This document shows positions 20,291 to 31,551 of a DNA stretch of 64,000 bases, piece after piece. The first letter of the stretch is position 1. The number at the start of each line of letters is the position of its first letter. Origin of the DNA: Ovis canadensis (lineage: Eukaryota; Chordata; Mammalia; Artiodactyla; Bovidae); assembly GCF_042477335.2 (NCBI RefSeq), contig NC_091245.1, positions 79,646,501 through 79,710,500 on the forward strand, in the 5' to 3' direction. A program made the translations under genes and the position numbers. Below the pieces are notes generated by a model. The model ran no database searches and was not told where the DNA came from. It saw only the letters and a program-made list of their open reading frames with translations.

Positions 20291-21334
20291 CAAAGAGGAA
20301 AATTGAATCAGAGAATAATTCATATCAATTACAAAAAAAATATTTTGCAAAAGCATAATTAGCAGTCAATTTTAATATTCCAATCAGATAGGAATATCTC
20401 CTGGGAACTATTTCATAAAAAGGAATGCTTGTGATATAATAAACTAACTCCTTCATAAATCCTGAAAATATATATAACTATGAATTTCAGAGAACTGTTT
20501 CTTATAACCACCTTCAATGTGGATTAATGGCTATTCACCAAAGTACAATTAAGTGAAAGCAATCCTGTTGAGGATCAGGATGATGGTACCCTGCCCTCAA
20601 CTGGTTTGTCTGGTTTGAAGAAACATAGTAAGACGTGTGTTTAGCACAGCTGAAAATGACTTTCACCAGATCAATAAAATATTAGCAGTAGTTGACATGT
20701 TTGACAGGCTGTGACCTTCTCATATCCTGATGCAAGTCAAATACTTTACTGAAAATAGCCAATTTTAAAATCCATTTCTAACAGTTGTGTGCATTGTGTA
20801 CCAAAAAATCATAGGAACTCAACTGCAAAATGAAGATTCAAAATTTTAATTGGCTAAGAACCTAGAGATTAGATTTTATGATGAAACCAGTGAAGAATTA
20901 GGCATTGAAAATACAATATGTTCCCACATATGTTCTGAGTTTTATATTTTCATTTAATGCCATCAGAGTGAAGCAGATGAAAACTTCCAGTAAATTTCAT
21001 GTAGAAGAGTTTGAAAGCTATCACTTAAACAGCTTAGCCTATACTCTGCTCATACAGAAATCTCTAATTATAATTTTTCTTTACTCTTAGAAATACAAAA
21101 CAAAGCTAGAACTCACACCACCACATTCCTGTCTTACATCCATGGCTGAGCACTTTTTCTTGCTAGAAGTCAATTTTTTCTTATCTTGCTCTAATTAGCT
21201 CAGTGACCAGTTCAATGAGTACTTTTAATGGCCCAGAGCAGGTGCTAATGCTGTATGATGCAGTTTCTCTAATACACCATACATAATCCATTAAGAAGTT
21301 ATTTTGGTGCTGTCTCAAATGACTTTCAAACCTG
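20291..21334. other. Unassigned sequence
   Basis: About 1 kb with no recognised repeat. The 61-codon frame at 20905-21090 has no motif. Candidate unique sequence. Confidence 0.4.
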
Positions 21335-22050
21335 AGTACTTCTCAACATCTTTACTGCTCTGGTGAAGTCAACATAATCTCTCATTTTACTTCATCAGAA
21401 AACTCCTAACTGATCTTTCAACTGCCATACTTTCCCCTTCCAAACTCTAAGTTCATTGTCCAATCAGTAGCCATAGGGATTTCCTTAAATGTTTACCAAA
21501 TCATATTATTCCATTGTGTAAAACCTTCCTAAGATTTTTTATTGTCGTTGGAATATAAGCCCTAATTCTTATCATGTCCCTCAAGGCTCTACACAGTGAA
21601 AGAGATATTTCCAACAGGTCTTTGCTTCTTTCATTCTTTGCCAGCTACACTGTCCATCTCACTGCTCCTGACAGGCCAACCATGTACTTTTGTCAGAGTC
21701 TTTGTATTTTAATTATGATTTTCCATGTCTGAAACTTTCTTCTCCCTGATATGTCAGACTCACTTTCACCATTTAGGTCTCAGTCAAATTGCCAGCTCTT
21801 TAGAGAGGCTTCTGGAAACCCTACTTAAAGTATCAGCAGCTTTCAACATTTTCTTATGACCCTATTTTATTTTCCTCTGACTTTCTGTCATTTGTGTAAA
21901 TATGATTGCTGTCTGCCTCCCCCTTTTAGAATATGAAACTCATGGCTGAAGAGACTTTATTTTGCTCACTTCTATACGTATCTTAGAAAAGTGTTTTGAA
22001 TCATTTAGATAATTGTTAAACAAATGCATAAATAAGAAATGAAGTTCTTG
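21335..22050 (+). mobile_element. L2 3' segment
   Basis: Collinear with the L2 3' end for 700 bases: 'aaaactcctaactgatcttt', 'gtgtaaaaccttcctaagat', 'tcaaggctctacacagtgaa', 'gtctcagtcaaattgccagc', 'agaggcttctggaaacccta', and a terminal 'gttaaacaaatgcataaataa'-like tail. Old, with no reading frame. Confidence 0.7.
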
Positions 22051-22596
22051 TTATATAACCAAAAATTGCTAATTTAGAATTAGCAAGACACATGCAAGAT
22101 AGAATCACAGGAAACGATCATGACAACTGTAACTTTTGTCTCCATTTTGTGATCACAAAAAGAAAATATTTCATAGTGGTTTGATTAATGTTTCAGCACA
22201 ATGTAATCTGGGAAATAAGAAAGTAGATTCCTTTAAGTGTTTAGCCTATGGACTTGATATCACATAAATTATTCTCTGCTTAATGGACAAATCAATGATG
22301 AGTGAACCTAAAATTAGCAAATGTGTATCTTTATATTTCTGGCCACATCATCTGGTTATAGAAAAAATTATGCATGAAGAGTAAAAATACAACTTTCTCA
22401 ACATTGGCTTCTATCAGAGTTCATGACCACCAAGACCTGTGTTTATGAGGACTAAACACTTGCCAAGAATATAGTTGAATCCTGGTCTCCTTTCTGATGA
22501 TCTTCACTCCATTTTCTGAGAGAGGTTTTTTGAGTCATAGAATATGTAATATGGCAAGTTTCTGATGTTGATTTACTCCTAGACTTATAAACCACT
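22051..22596. other. Unassigned sequence
   Basis: No recognised repeat or coding signal. It is the 5' flank of the BovB insertion. Confidence 0.4.
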
Positions 22597-24274
22597 AAGG
22601 AATGCTCGATAAAGGACAGAAATGGTATGGACCTAACAGAAGGAGAAGATATTAAGAAGAGGTGTCAAGAATACACAGAAGAACTATACAAAAAAGATCT
22701 TCATGATCCAGATAATCACAATGCTGTGATCTCTCTCCTAGAGCCAGACATCCTGGAATGTGAAGTCAAGTGGGCCTTAGAAAGCATCACTATGAACAAA
22801 GCTAGTGGAGGTGATGGAATTGCAGTTGAACTATTTCAAATCCTGAAAGATGATGCTGTGAAAGTGTTGCTCTCAATATGCCAGCAAACTTGGAAAACTC
22901 AGCAGTGGCCACAGGACTGGAAAAGGTCAGTTTTCATCCCAGTCCCAAAGAAAGGCAATGCCAAAGAATGCTCAAACTACCACACAATTGCACTCATCTC
23001 ACATGCTAGTAAAGTAATGCTCAAAATTCTCCAAGCCAGGCTTCAGCAATATGTAAACTGTCAACTTCCAGATGTTCAAGCTGGTTTTAGAAAAGGCAGA
23101 GGAACCAGAAATCAAATTGCCAACATCCCCTGGATCATGGAAAAAGCGAGAGAGTTCCAGAAAAACATCTGTTTCTCCCTTATTGACTATGCTAAAGCCT
23201 TTGACTGTGTGGACAACAATAAATTGTGGAAAATTCTGAAAGAGATGGGAATGCCAGAGCACTTGACTTTCCTCTTAAGAAATCTATATGCAGGGCAGGA
23301 AGCAAGAGCTAGAACTGGACATGGAACAACAGACTGGTTCCAATTAGGAAAAGGAGTACGTCAAAGCTGTATATTGTCACCCTGCTTATTTAACTTATAG
23401 GCAGAGTACATCATGAGAAACGCTGGACTGGAAGAAACACAAGCTGGAATCAAGATTGCCGGGGGAAATATCAATAACCTCAGATATGCAGATGACACCA
23501 CCCTTATGGTAGAAAGTGAAGAGGAACTAAAGAGCCTCTTGATGAAAATGAAAGTGAAGAGTGAAAAAGTTGTCTTAAAGCTCAACATTCAGGAAATGAA
23601 GATCATAGCATCTGGTCCCATCACTCCATGGGAAATAGATGGGGAAACAGTGGAAACAGTGTCAGACTTTATTTTTGGGGACTCTGAAATCACTGCAGAT
23701 GGTGACTGCAGCCATGAAATTAAAAGACACTTACTCCTTGGAAGAAAAGTTATGACCAGCCTAGATAGCATGTTAAAAAGCAGAGACATTACTTTGTCAA
23801 CAAAGGTCCGTCTAGTCAAGGCTATGGTTTTTCCTGTGGTCATGTATGGATGTGAGAGTTGGACTGTGAAGAAGGCTGAGCACCAAAGAATTGATGCTTT
23901 TGAACTGTGGTGTTGGAGAAGACTCTTGAGAGTCCCTTGGACTGCAAGGAGATCCAACCAGTCCATTCTGAAGAAGATCAGCCCTGGAATTTCTTTGGGG
24001 GGAATGATGCTGAAGCTGAAACTCCAGTACTTTGGTCACCTCATGTGAACAGTTGACTTATTGGAAAATACTCTGATGCTGGGAGGGATTGGGGGCAGGA
24101 GGAGAAGGGGATGACAGAGGATGAGATGGCTGGATGGCATCACTGACTTGATGGACGTGAGTCTGAGTGAACTCTGGGAGTTGGTGATGGACAGGGAGGC
24201 CTGGCGTGCTGCGATTCATGGGGTCGCAAAGAGTTGGACATGACTGAGCAACTGAACTGAACTGAAGGAATGCT
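22597..24274 (+). mobile_element. 5'-truncated BovB LINE with TSD
   Basis: Target duplication AAGGAATGCT at 22597-22606 and 24265-24274. The insert (about 22607-24264) begins in ORF2 at the sequence for DRNGMDLTEGEDIKK, covers RT and C-terminus, and ends in the BovB hallmark tail of reiterated ACTGA. The endonuclease domain is absent. Confidence 0.97.
22627..24240 (+). pseudogene. BovB ORF2 reverse transcriptase region, nearly open
   Basis: RTE-clade LINE polyprotein fragment. In one frame from 22627 the RT motifs are visible: SLIDYAKAFDCVD (motif A, first catalytic Asp, about 23180-23215), GVRQSCILSPCLFNL (motif B, about 23356-23397) and RYADDTTLM (motif C, about 23485). Only one in-frame stop interrupts 22627-24045: TAT to TAG at 23398-23400 (LYAEY to L-stop-AEY). 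The next stop, TGA at 24046-24048, is a CGA-to-TGA CpG transition in HLMRR. There is no endonuclease and no initiator context, so no product is expected. The retained frame implies a younger copy than the others here. Confidence 0.95.
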
Positions 24275-24357
24275 ATGCTGCTCATTAGAATCCACCTCTA
24301 AATAACTCTTGTTTGTTTAAATGAAGAGAAAATACTATTTTCTTCTCTGCATAGCTT

Positions 24358-24716
24358 ATTGATGCTTCCAAATTCTGGTGTTGGAGATGACTCTTGAGAA
24401 TCCCTTCGAAGGCCAGGGGATCAAACCAGTCAATCCTAAAGAAAATCAATCTTGAATATTCATTGGAAGGACTAATGCTGAAACTCCAATCCTTTGACTA
24501 CCTGATGTGAAGAGTTGACTCACTGGTAAAGACTGATGTTGGGTAGGATTGAAGGCAAAAGAAGGGGGCAGCAAAGAATGAGATGGTTAAATAGCATCAC
24601 CAACTCAATAGACATGAATTTGGGCAAACTCCAGAGATAATGGAGGGCAGAGGAACCTGGCATGCTACATTCCATGGCGTTGCAAAGAATCGGACAGGAC
24701 TTAGTGACTGAACAAC
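24358..24716 (+). mobile_element. Older BovB 3' end
   Basis: Diverged copy of the last 360 bases of BovB: 'ggtgttggagatgactcttg', 'aaccagtcaatcctaaagaa', 'ggcatgctacattccatggc', ending 'gtgactgaacaac'. Much more decayed than the copy ending 90 bases upstream, so this region took two BovB insertions at different times. Confidence 0.9.
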
Positions 24717-25344
24717 AATAGCTTATTTCTAACAAAACATTTGTCAACAACCTGGCATTTACCTTAGGAAAAACTGGATATTTGCATAGTACTTAAAATT
24801 TACATATGGGAAGATGTCAGGGTATAATAAATGTTCATTAACTCTGCCTACAGTGTTTAACGGCAGTAAGAGAAAATTTATTTAAAAAGTATTATGCTGT
24901 ATTTATTTAGCACTTTCTAAAATGGATTATGTTACAGACGAGTAAATTATCAGTAAAGGATGCTGTTAGTTAGCCTAAAATGCAGTTTTAAATATAACTC
25001 TAGCTCAGTGCTGATGGGGAAGAAATCCTGAGGAAGGATCCTTGGTGGTATGTTTTGGACATTCTACTTTCATGAGTAAGTTCCCAAGGAACGAAATAAG
25101 TCTACCAGAATGGCTCCAAGAAAACTAGAACAGCCCCCTGAAAAACTGAGAAGCCACTGTGTATTTACTTGTTATCTCTAGCCTTTTTCACTGTGTCATT
25201 TTCTCCCTTCCATGGCATTCACTGTGATATGTTTCAGAAATTTGTCTCCTTCCTTTGTCTCCAGTGTATTTCCTCCTGTCCATCAACAAAATCCGAGAAA
25301 CAACTCTCTGTTCATCTTTGTTCTTTATTTTGCAAAGTAATTAA
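24717..25344. other. Unassigned sequence
   Basis: No confident repeat. 24890-24960 has a weak MIR-like phrase. The frame at 25169-25423 (84 codons) overlaps the MIR at its end and has no motif. Confidence 0.35.
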
Positions 25345-25545
25345 AAATAGAGATTTGAAACTAAACTGTCTGGATTCAAATCCCAGGTCCACCACTTACC
25401 GTGTTGTAATGTTGCAATTGTGACTTCTACTCTATGCCTGTTTCCTCCTGAGTAAAATGAAAAGATAGTAGTTTCTATCTCAAGTTCATGCTCTTGTTTA
25501 AATGAGTTTAAATATGAAAAGCATGCAAGTCTTTGCCACAATACT
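25345..25545 (+). repeat. MIR SINE
   Basis: 'ctgtctggattcaaatccca', 'tccaccacttaccgtgttgt', 'tgcctgtttcctcctgagta' and 'aatgagtttaaatatgaaaa' follow sense MIR. Confidence 0.8.
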
Positions 25546-25625
25546 CAGTTCTCAATAAGCATTAGCTCTTGCAGGGTATTTGGCCTTTATTGTTAATTAC
25601 AGAAGTAATAATTTCATTTCTTGTT

Positions 25626-25860
25626 AAAGAAATTTGGGGGCTTTCCTGGTAGCTCATTGGTAAAGAATGTGCCTACCAATGCAGGCAACACAGGTTCAAT
25701 CCCTGGCTCAGGAAGATCCCTTGGGGAAGGAAACAGCAACCCACTCCAATATTCTTGCCTGGGAAATCCCATGTACAGAGGAGTCTGGTGGGCTATAGTC
25801 CTTGGGGCTTACAAAAGAGTCGGACACAACTTAGCGATTAACCACTAACAAAAGAAATTT
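25626..25860 (+). mobile_element. Bov-tA SINE with TSD
   Basis: Full-length sense copy between perfect AAAGAAATTT repeats (25626-25635, 25851-25860). Confidence 0.97.
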
Positions 25861-26359
25861 TAGACATCCATAATCAGTGCGGGTCAAGTAGGTAATCTTT
25901 TGGACTGAAACTTTTTCATGTTGGTCCTAAAATCATAGGAATCAGTCATTTCTTAGCCTGGAGGTCAGTCGAGCTTGCTTCAGAATTTCAAGGGTTAATA
26001 GCACTGCAGCCCAAACTGCTAAGACCTCAGTAATTTACAGTATGCACCCGGTATTTTTCATGGGTAATAGTTTAGCAGCTATATATTTCTTATTTTGGCA
26101 AGTGGGATGTTACTGAAGTGCCACCAGATTTCAAAGACATCCTCTATAAGATAGTTTAAGAAAAAAGAAGATTGAGCTGAGAGCTTTAAGATTTTTAAAG
26201 TCTTTGTAAATTGAGTGGCATATATTGTCAATTTAATTCAACTGGATTTATTAAATGATATTTTATTGTGCAATACCATGCATATTTTTTCTACATGAGA
26301 TATGGAGAAAAGCAGAAAGTAATGTAACAGCTTTATGCTATATTCATCCATATGTATGG
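25861..26359. other. Unassigned sequence
   Basis: No recognised repeat or open frame. Confidence 0.4.
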
Positions 26360-26592
26360 AAATTCTTTACAGAGCACAATCCTATAAGCCAGGCATCCTT
26401 CTAAGCATTTTCAAATTTCCTCATTTTGTCCTCAAAACCAGTATACGGAACAGAATTAATTCTTCCGATTTCACTGTGAAAAACTGTGATGGCAGAGGTT
26501 AAAATGTCAGGACCATGCCACTCTGTCTAGCTTCAGAGCCAGGATTCACACCAGGACTCTCCACGTCTAATTAGAATTTGTGCTCTTCATTG
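26360..26592 (-). repeat. MIR SINE, antisense
   Basis: 'ataagccaggcatccttcta', 'ctcattttgtcctcaaaacc' and 'agagccaggattcacaccag' match reverse-complement MIR in order. Confidence 0.75.
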
Positions 26593-26737
26593 CTGCATTT
26601 CATCATAGACAAAAACATGTGGCAGTAATGGAAGATTTACTCTGACAGCAAATACACAGGTTTACCATTCTTGGGGGTTTCCCAAATTTCTGGTGTTGAT
26701 TTTATAACTGGTTGAATCAGAACTTCTGGATTAATGT

Positions 26738-26925
26738 CTGCTCAGTGTTTTCTTTATCCATTCCTCTGCTGATGGACATTTAGGTTATTTCTGTCTTCGG
26801 GCCATGTTATTCTCTGGATATATGCCCAGGAGTGGGATTGCAGGGTCATATGGTAGCTCTATTTTTAGTTTTATTTTAAGGAATTTCTATACTGTGTGAG
26901 GTCTTTCCTAACATCCACTGTTGGT
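26738..26925 (-). mobile_element. L1 ORF2 3'-end fragment, antisense
   Basis: 'tttatccattcctctgctga', 'atatgcccaggagtgggatt' and 'catatggtagctctattttt' are the reverse complement of the L1 ORF2 C-terminal coding region. About 60 bases of consensus are missing from the middle. Confidence 0.85.
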
Positions 26926-27086
26926 TGTTACATACACAGCACTTTGCCCCTCTTCTAAAGGACTTATAACATTGAACTGCAATTGTTTATTTACAAGTTT
27001 TATGCAAATGAGCCCCCAAGCTGTAGGAATTGTGTCTTAGTTTCCTTTGTATTTGCTGTGATCAACCAATTTTGTTGTAGAAAATG

Positions 27087-27300
27087 CTATGTTGATTGTT
27101 GTTATTGTTGTTTAGTCACTAAGTTGTGTCCAACTCCTTGTGACCCCATGGACTAGCCTACCATTTCCCAGGTAAGAATACTGTAGTGGGGTGCCACTCC
27201 CTTCTCCAGGGATCTTCCTGACTCAGGGATCAAACCTGCATCTCCTGCATTGTTTATTTTTTTAAACACTGAGCCACCAGGGAAGCTCCACTATGTTGAT
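27087..27300 (-). mobile_element. Bov-tA SINE, antisense, with TSD
   Basis: Body 27097-27290, between CTATGTTGAT copies (27087-27096, 27291-27300). Slightly decayed, with a T-rich insertion in the head near 27252-27265. Confidence 0.93.
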
Positions 27301-27590
27301 GCTGCTGCTGCTGCTGCTAAGTCACTTCAGTCGTGTCTGACTCTGTGCGACCCCATAGAGGGCAGCCCACCAGGCTTCCCTGTCCCTGGGATTCTCCAGA
27401 CAAGAACACTGGAGTGGGTTGCCATTTCCTTCTCCAATGCATGAAAGTGAAAAGTGAAAGTGGAAATGAAGTCGTGTCCAACTCTTAGCGACCCCGTGGA
27501 CTGCAGCCTACCAGGCTCCTCCATCCATGGGATTTTCCAGGCAAGAGTACTGAAGTGGGTTGCCATTGCCTTCTCCACCACTATGTTGAT
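27288..27590 (-). mobile_element. BOV-A2 SINE, antisense, with TSD
   Basis: Dimeric BovA with a CTG-rich tail complement (27301-27321) and the GAAAGTGAAAAGTGAAAGTG linker complement. The 13-bp duplication CCACTATGTTGAT (27288-27300, 27578-27590) includes 3 bases from the edge of the neighbouring Bov-tA, so this insertion is the later one. Confidence 0.97.
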
Positions 27591-27637
27591 AGATGACACT
27601 AATATTCTAGGGTTCACTTTTAGCTGGGCCCTTAGGG

Positions 27638-27850
27638 CAGCTCAGTTCAGTTCAGTTCAGTTCATTTCAGTCGCTCAGTCGTGTCCGACTCTCTGCGAGC
27701 CCATGAATCGCAGCACGCCAGGCCTCCCTGTCCATCACCATCTCCCGGAATTCACTCAAACTCACATCCATTGAGTCAGTGATGCCATCCAGCCATCTCA
27801 TCCTCTGTCATCCCCTTTTCCTCCTGCCCCTAATCCCTCCCAGCTCAGTT
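27638..27850 (-). mobile_element. BovB 3' end, antisense, with TSD
   Basis: About 190 bases of BovB 3' end with the TCAGT reiteration at its left edge. Perfect CAGCTCAGTT duplication (27638-27647, 27841-27850). Well conserved. Confidence 0.95.
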
Positions 27851-28985
27851 GTCCTTTATTCATTCTTATTTATCCTAGGATTTATTGATACTAAGATTCT
27901 CGAGTTCCTGAGCCCTTCTGATTTCCTCCTAGCCTCTTCACTCCCATCTGCTTACTCTTTGCCATCTTTCTAGAAATAATATATAGTGGAATTCATCAAA
28001 TTCACTTCTTCCTTCCTCATTATAGTGTTCATTCCAGCTTTGTTTACTTGTTCCTTTATGTTGCTTCACTTCAAAGCCAAGTCTTTTACTTTGTCTGACA
28101 TTCTCACAATTCAACCCTCACAGATCACTCAACTATCTTTTTCATCTGTTTTTCTCTTCATTTCCATCTTCAATAATTCTTTCCTCATCTCCCAAACAAA
28201 ATAAAAACATATCTTCATGATAAAAATGAGGATCAAATGAAAAACCAAACCATTCCTTTAACTGAACATCACCTTCAAAGTTCTTCCCTATATCCGTCCT
28301 TCTTTTCAGCACTGTTTCTCCAAAAACATAACCTGTACCTTTTGTCTTCATTTTGTCAGATTCTCCATTTTCTTCTGAAACTATGAAATCTGACTTCTGT
28401 CTCTCCCATTCCCATGAAACTCTCTTGATCAGGTCAACAACAACCTTCCTATATCCAACATGCATCCCAAATAATATTTGATTCTGGTGACCTTGAACTT
28501 CTTGCCCTAATTTCTATCAGCACTCATTTCTACTCATCTCTGAATGAATTAGCAGAAAGAGAGACCGTTGTCTCTATTTTTGTGTTCTTTGCTTGGTCCC
28601 CAAATGTGAAAGAACTGAGGACTCTCTCTGTCTTTCTTACTCTTTATCTCACCTACTCTTAGGGCTTCAGTTTATCATCTATCTGATAATGGCTCCCAAA
28701 CTGGACTCTCTGCCCCAGACTTTTCTTCTTAGTCCTAGATCTACATTTCTATTACTTAAATTCTATAATCAAAAACATGTCTTATTTTTCTCTAATGAAA
28801 CTTAATAGCTAGTAGTAGAAAATTTCAGATTAGTTTTGATTGATTCACAGTCTCCCCCTCTCCTACTTCTCTTTGAGATCACATTTAAGTTTCAGGGCCA
28901 TAAATAAGCATGGTGGGTTGGAGGAGGTGGTAGAGTGCTATCTGATCTATGCCTGTTCTTATTGATGTCTGCTTTGCAGCCTCAC
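27851..28985 (+). mobile_element. L2 ORF2-region remnant
   Basis: C/T-rich DNA whose phrases 'tgatcaggtcaacaacaacc', 'tctatctgataatggctccc' and 'ctaatttctatcagcactca' resemble L2 ORF2 (ACCAAGGTCACCAATGACC, GCTGATGACTCCC). Best supported at about 28400-28760; the flanks are uncertain. The frames at 28142-28465 (minus) and 28593-28805 are by-products. Confidence 0.45.
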
Positions 28986-28987
28986 TA

Positions 28988-29125
28988 ATGGAGAAGGAAA
29001 TGGCAGCCCACTCCAGTGTTCTTGCCTGGAGAATCCCAGGGATGGCGGAGCCTGGTGGGCTGCCATCTATGGGGTCGCACAGAGTCGGACATGACTGAAG
29101 TGATGCAGCAGCAGCAGCAGCAGCA
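28988..29125 (+). mobile_element. BovA monomer (3' half of BOV-A2)
   Basis: One BovA unit, 'gagaaggaaatggcagccca' to 'gactgaagtgatgcagcagc', with a (GCA)n tail at 29106-29125. 5'-truncated BOV-A2. Confidence 0.92.
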
Positions 29126-29368
29126 ATGTTGATTCTGGACTTCCCAGGTGGTGTTAGTGGTAGAGAACCTACCTGCCAATGCAGGAGACATAAGAGATGG
29201 GTTTGATCCCTGGGTCAGGATGATCCCCTGGAGGAAGGCATGGAAACCCCCTCCAGTATTCTTGCTTGGAGAATTCCATGGACAGAGGGCCCTGGTGGGC
29301 TACAGTCCATAGGGTCTCAAAGAATCGGACACCACTAAAGTGACTTAGCACAGTACAATGTAGATTCT
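29124..29368 (+). mobile_element. Bov-tA SINE with TSD
   Basis: Full-length sense copy inserted directly after the BovA unit. CAATGTTGATTCT (29124-29136) and CAATGTAGATTCT (29356-29368) are a 12/13 duplication. Confidence 0.95.
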
Positions 29369-29667
29369 CCTGGCACCTACTGAGAAGGCTGTATTTCTAT
29401 CTGGTCTTCAGGACTCATTCAGCAGATCACTCTTTGGTCATATATGACATGGCCCTTTGTCATTTGCCCAAAGTAGGCATGAAAGTTTTCTGATTCTCTT
29501 TCATGCCAATATGGGGACATGGGAGATTGATGCCTTAATTTGTATTCTGCTAATACTAATCCAAATTTGTATAGGTCTTCAGATTTCACTTCTCTTAAAT
29601 CCTCAATTTGGGTGATTTATTGTCCTTACTTCCCCAGTCTTCCCCCAATGGTTTTAATGTAGGATAG

Positions 29668-29812
29668 AGACAGGGGTCTCCTGGGGAAGGAAAAGGCAAC
29701 TTACTCCAGTATTCTTGCCTGGAGAATTGCATGGACAGAGGAGCCTGGCAGTCCACAGTCAATGGGGTTGCTAAGAGTCGGGCATGAGTGAGTATCACTC
29801 AGGGACAGGGGC
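29668..29812 (+). mobile_element. Bov-tA SINE, headless
   Basis: Starts within the element at 'ggtctcctggggaaggaaaa' and ends 'gtcgggcatgagtgagtatc'. GAGACAGGGG and GGGACAGGGG flank it. The tRNA-like head is absent. Confidence 0.88.
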
Positions 29813-30409
29813 CTACTTCTGAGTCCCATCTGGGTTTACAAAGATTAATCTTTCCTCTGATTCTTCTTCACAAGCCAAGAAAATTTTACTTCTTCCCCAG
29901 TAGGTAGAGAAGATAGACTGTCTGAGCTCAGATTTTACTATGCTTATAATTTAAGATTTTAACTTTATGTCCTTCATGCTGCTTTTGATCCTCAGAACTC
30001 AGGATTTCACTCTTTAAAAGCTTTTCCATCAACAACTTTATTTGTACTGTGTATTTCAAAGTCTATTTCAGAATGAAAAGCTAATTCTTTTTTTTTTCTT
30101 TTGCATTTTTGCTATAACCATCCAGCTCTGAGTGGATTAGTATACAATACCCTCACTAGAATCTGAATGCAGGCAAGAAGCATGCTTACTATTTCAAAAT
30201 ATTATCCCACTTCTGAAATTACTGATTGTTTCAGGCTCCTGTGTTGTCAATAAGACCATCACCATTTGTCTTGTTTTATTGTTTCATTGACTCCTCTTTC
30301 TTGACTCCTCCATTTTTTCTTGGAAATGAAATGTGACAATTCTCTATGAAAATTTTTCTCTGGTTGTCCCTTTTCTCTGGATCATTTTCCCACTGGTTCA
30401 ATAAAGCTC
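29813..30409. other. Unassigned, C/T-rich sequence
   Basis: May be further L2 remnant by composition, but I cannot align it. A T9 run lies near 30090. Confidence 0.3.
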
Positions 30410-31025
30410 TCAGTATCTCTCACTTGATTACTGCAGCAGAATCTTAATAGGTATGGCATTTACTAATTTCTATTCACTCCAACCCAGCCTCCTGCTTACT
30501 GTCAGTGATGTTTCTATAACACAAAATTGACAGTTTCATTTCTGTATAAAAATAATCTGTGTTGGACACAATAGAAATTGAAAAAATGCAAGTTTCTTAT
30601 TTTGGCTTAAACATTCCTTCATAATATGCCTTCATGCACATATACACACCTACCTTTTTTTGTTCTTCATGTCACAGTTCTCTCACTACTGAACTTCATT
30701 CTAGAACACTGGGCTCCTTGATGCCTTCATGCTTTGGGAAATAGTTATCTCTTTATTAGAAATGTCTTATTTTCTGTCTCTATACTCTGTCCCCTTATTT
30801 TTGTGAAAAATTCTCTTAATTAATTCCCCAAAATTCTAATTCATCTAATCTAATTCATCTATCATTGTACTTATACCCTATTTAAATGCCTGATCATTCT
30901 ACTCTAAATCTGAATAGGCTGTTAAGTTCATCAGGGCAGGTAGTTTTTCTGTCTTTTTGACTACTATGCTTTTAATACTGATTACAGTGTCTGCTCCAAG
31001 AGTATGTATTGAATGAATAAACATA
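30410..31025 (+). mobile_element. L2 3' segment
   Basis: 'gattactgcagcagaatctt' (L2: GATTACTGCAATAGCCTCC), 'gatgtttctataacacaaaa', and a terminal 'gttcatcagggcaggtagtt' to 'tattgaatgaataaac' fit the L2 3' end. Confidence 0.55.
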
Positions 31026-31059
31026 AGCCCACCATGGTCTTATATTACTGTGTTTCTAT

Positions 31060-31551
31060 TTCTCTTTGATCATTGTCTTGTATCACTCTCTCTTTACCGA
31101 TATGTCCTAATGAGTTTATTATCCTCACCATTTCCATAGCATTTATCCTACTTGGCCACTCATTCTTTATGAGGCATTCCCTTCCTTTAACTTTCAAACC
31201 TCATACTGTTCTCTTCTCTTTGTTTCCGGCTGCCGCTTATTTGGCTGCTGTGAAGGTTTTTCCCTCTGTAAATGTTCCCCTCCTCTTCCCCCTCCTTCTA
31301 AATTTGAACAGTCAGTGGGCTAAATCCTCTTCCATTATCCATCTTTCTACATTTTTGGTGAATTCATCCTCACTCCTGACTTCATTTCTCGGTGATATAT
31401 AGATTTATTTACATTAATCATATACATTAATGTAAAGTCCTGGCCAAGACCTTTCCTTTGAAACTTAGATCTATATATCCTGCCCATATATTATTTTCAT
31501 GTGTTTTCTCACACGTATCCTTAAACATAAACTATTACTGCTTTAACTGTG
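31060..31551 (+). mobile_element. L2 ORF2 region, left of MLT1 insert
   Basis: Ends with 'gacctttcctttgaaactta' and 'cttaaacataaactattact', matching L2 GACCTCTCCCCTGAACTCC and CTCAAACTTAACATGTCC. The match continues at 32142 after the MLT1 LTR. The frame at 31073-31402 (109 codons) is not a gene. Confidence 0.5.

Noticed and set aside
27301..27321. CTG/CAG trinucleotide runs (also 29106-29125, 45119-45134)
   Set aside because: They are the normal (GCA)n tails of BOV-A2 SINEs, short, and not an expansion of note.
31073..31402. 109-codon ORF rich in hydrophobic residues, possible membrane protein
   Set aside because: It lies in C/T-rich L2 remnant; the hydrophobic look comes from T- and C-rich codons.
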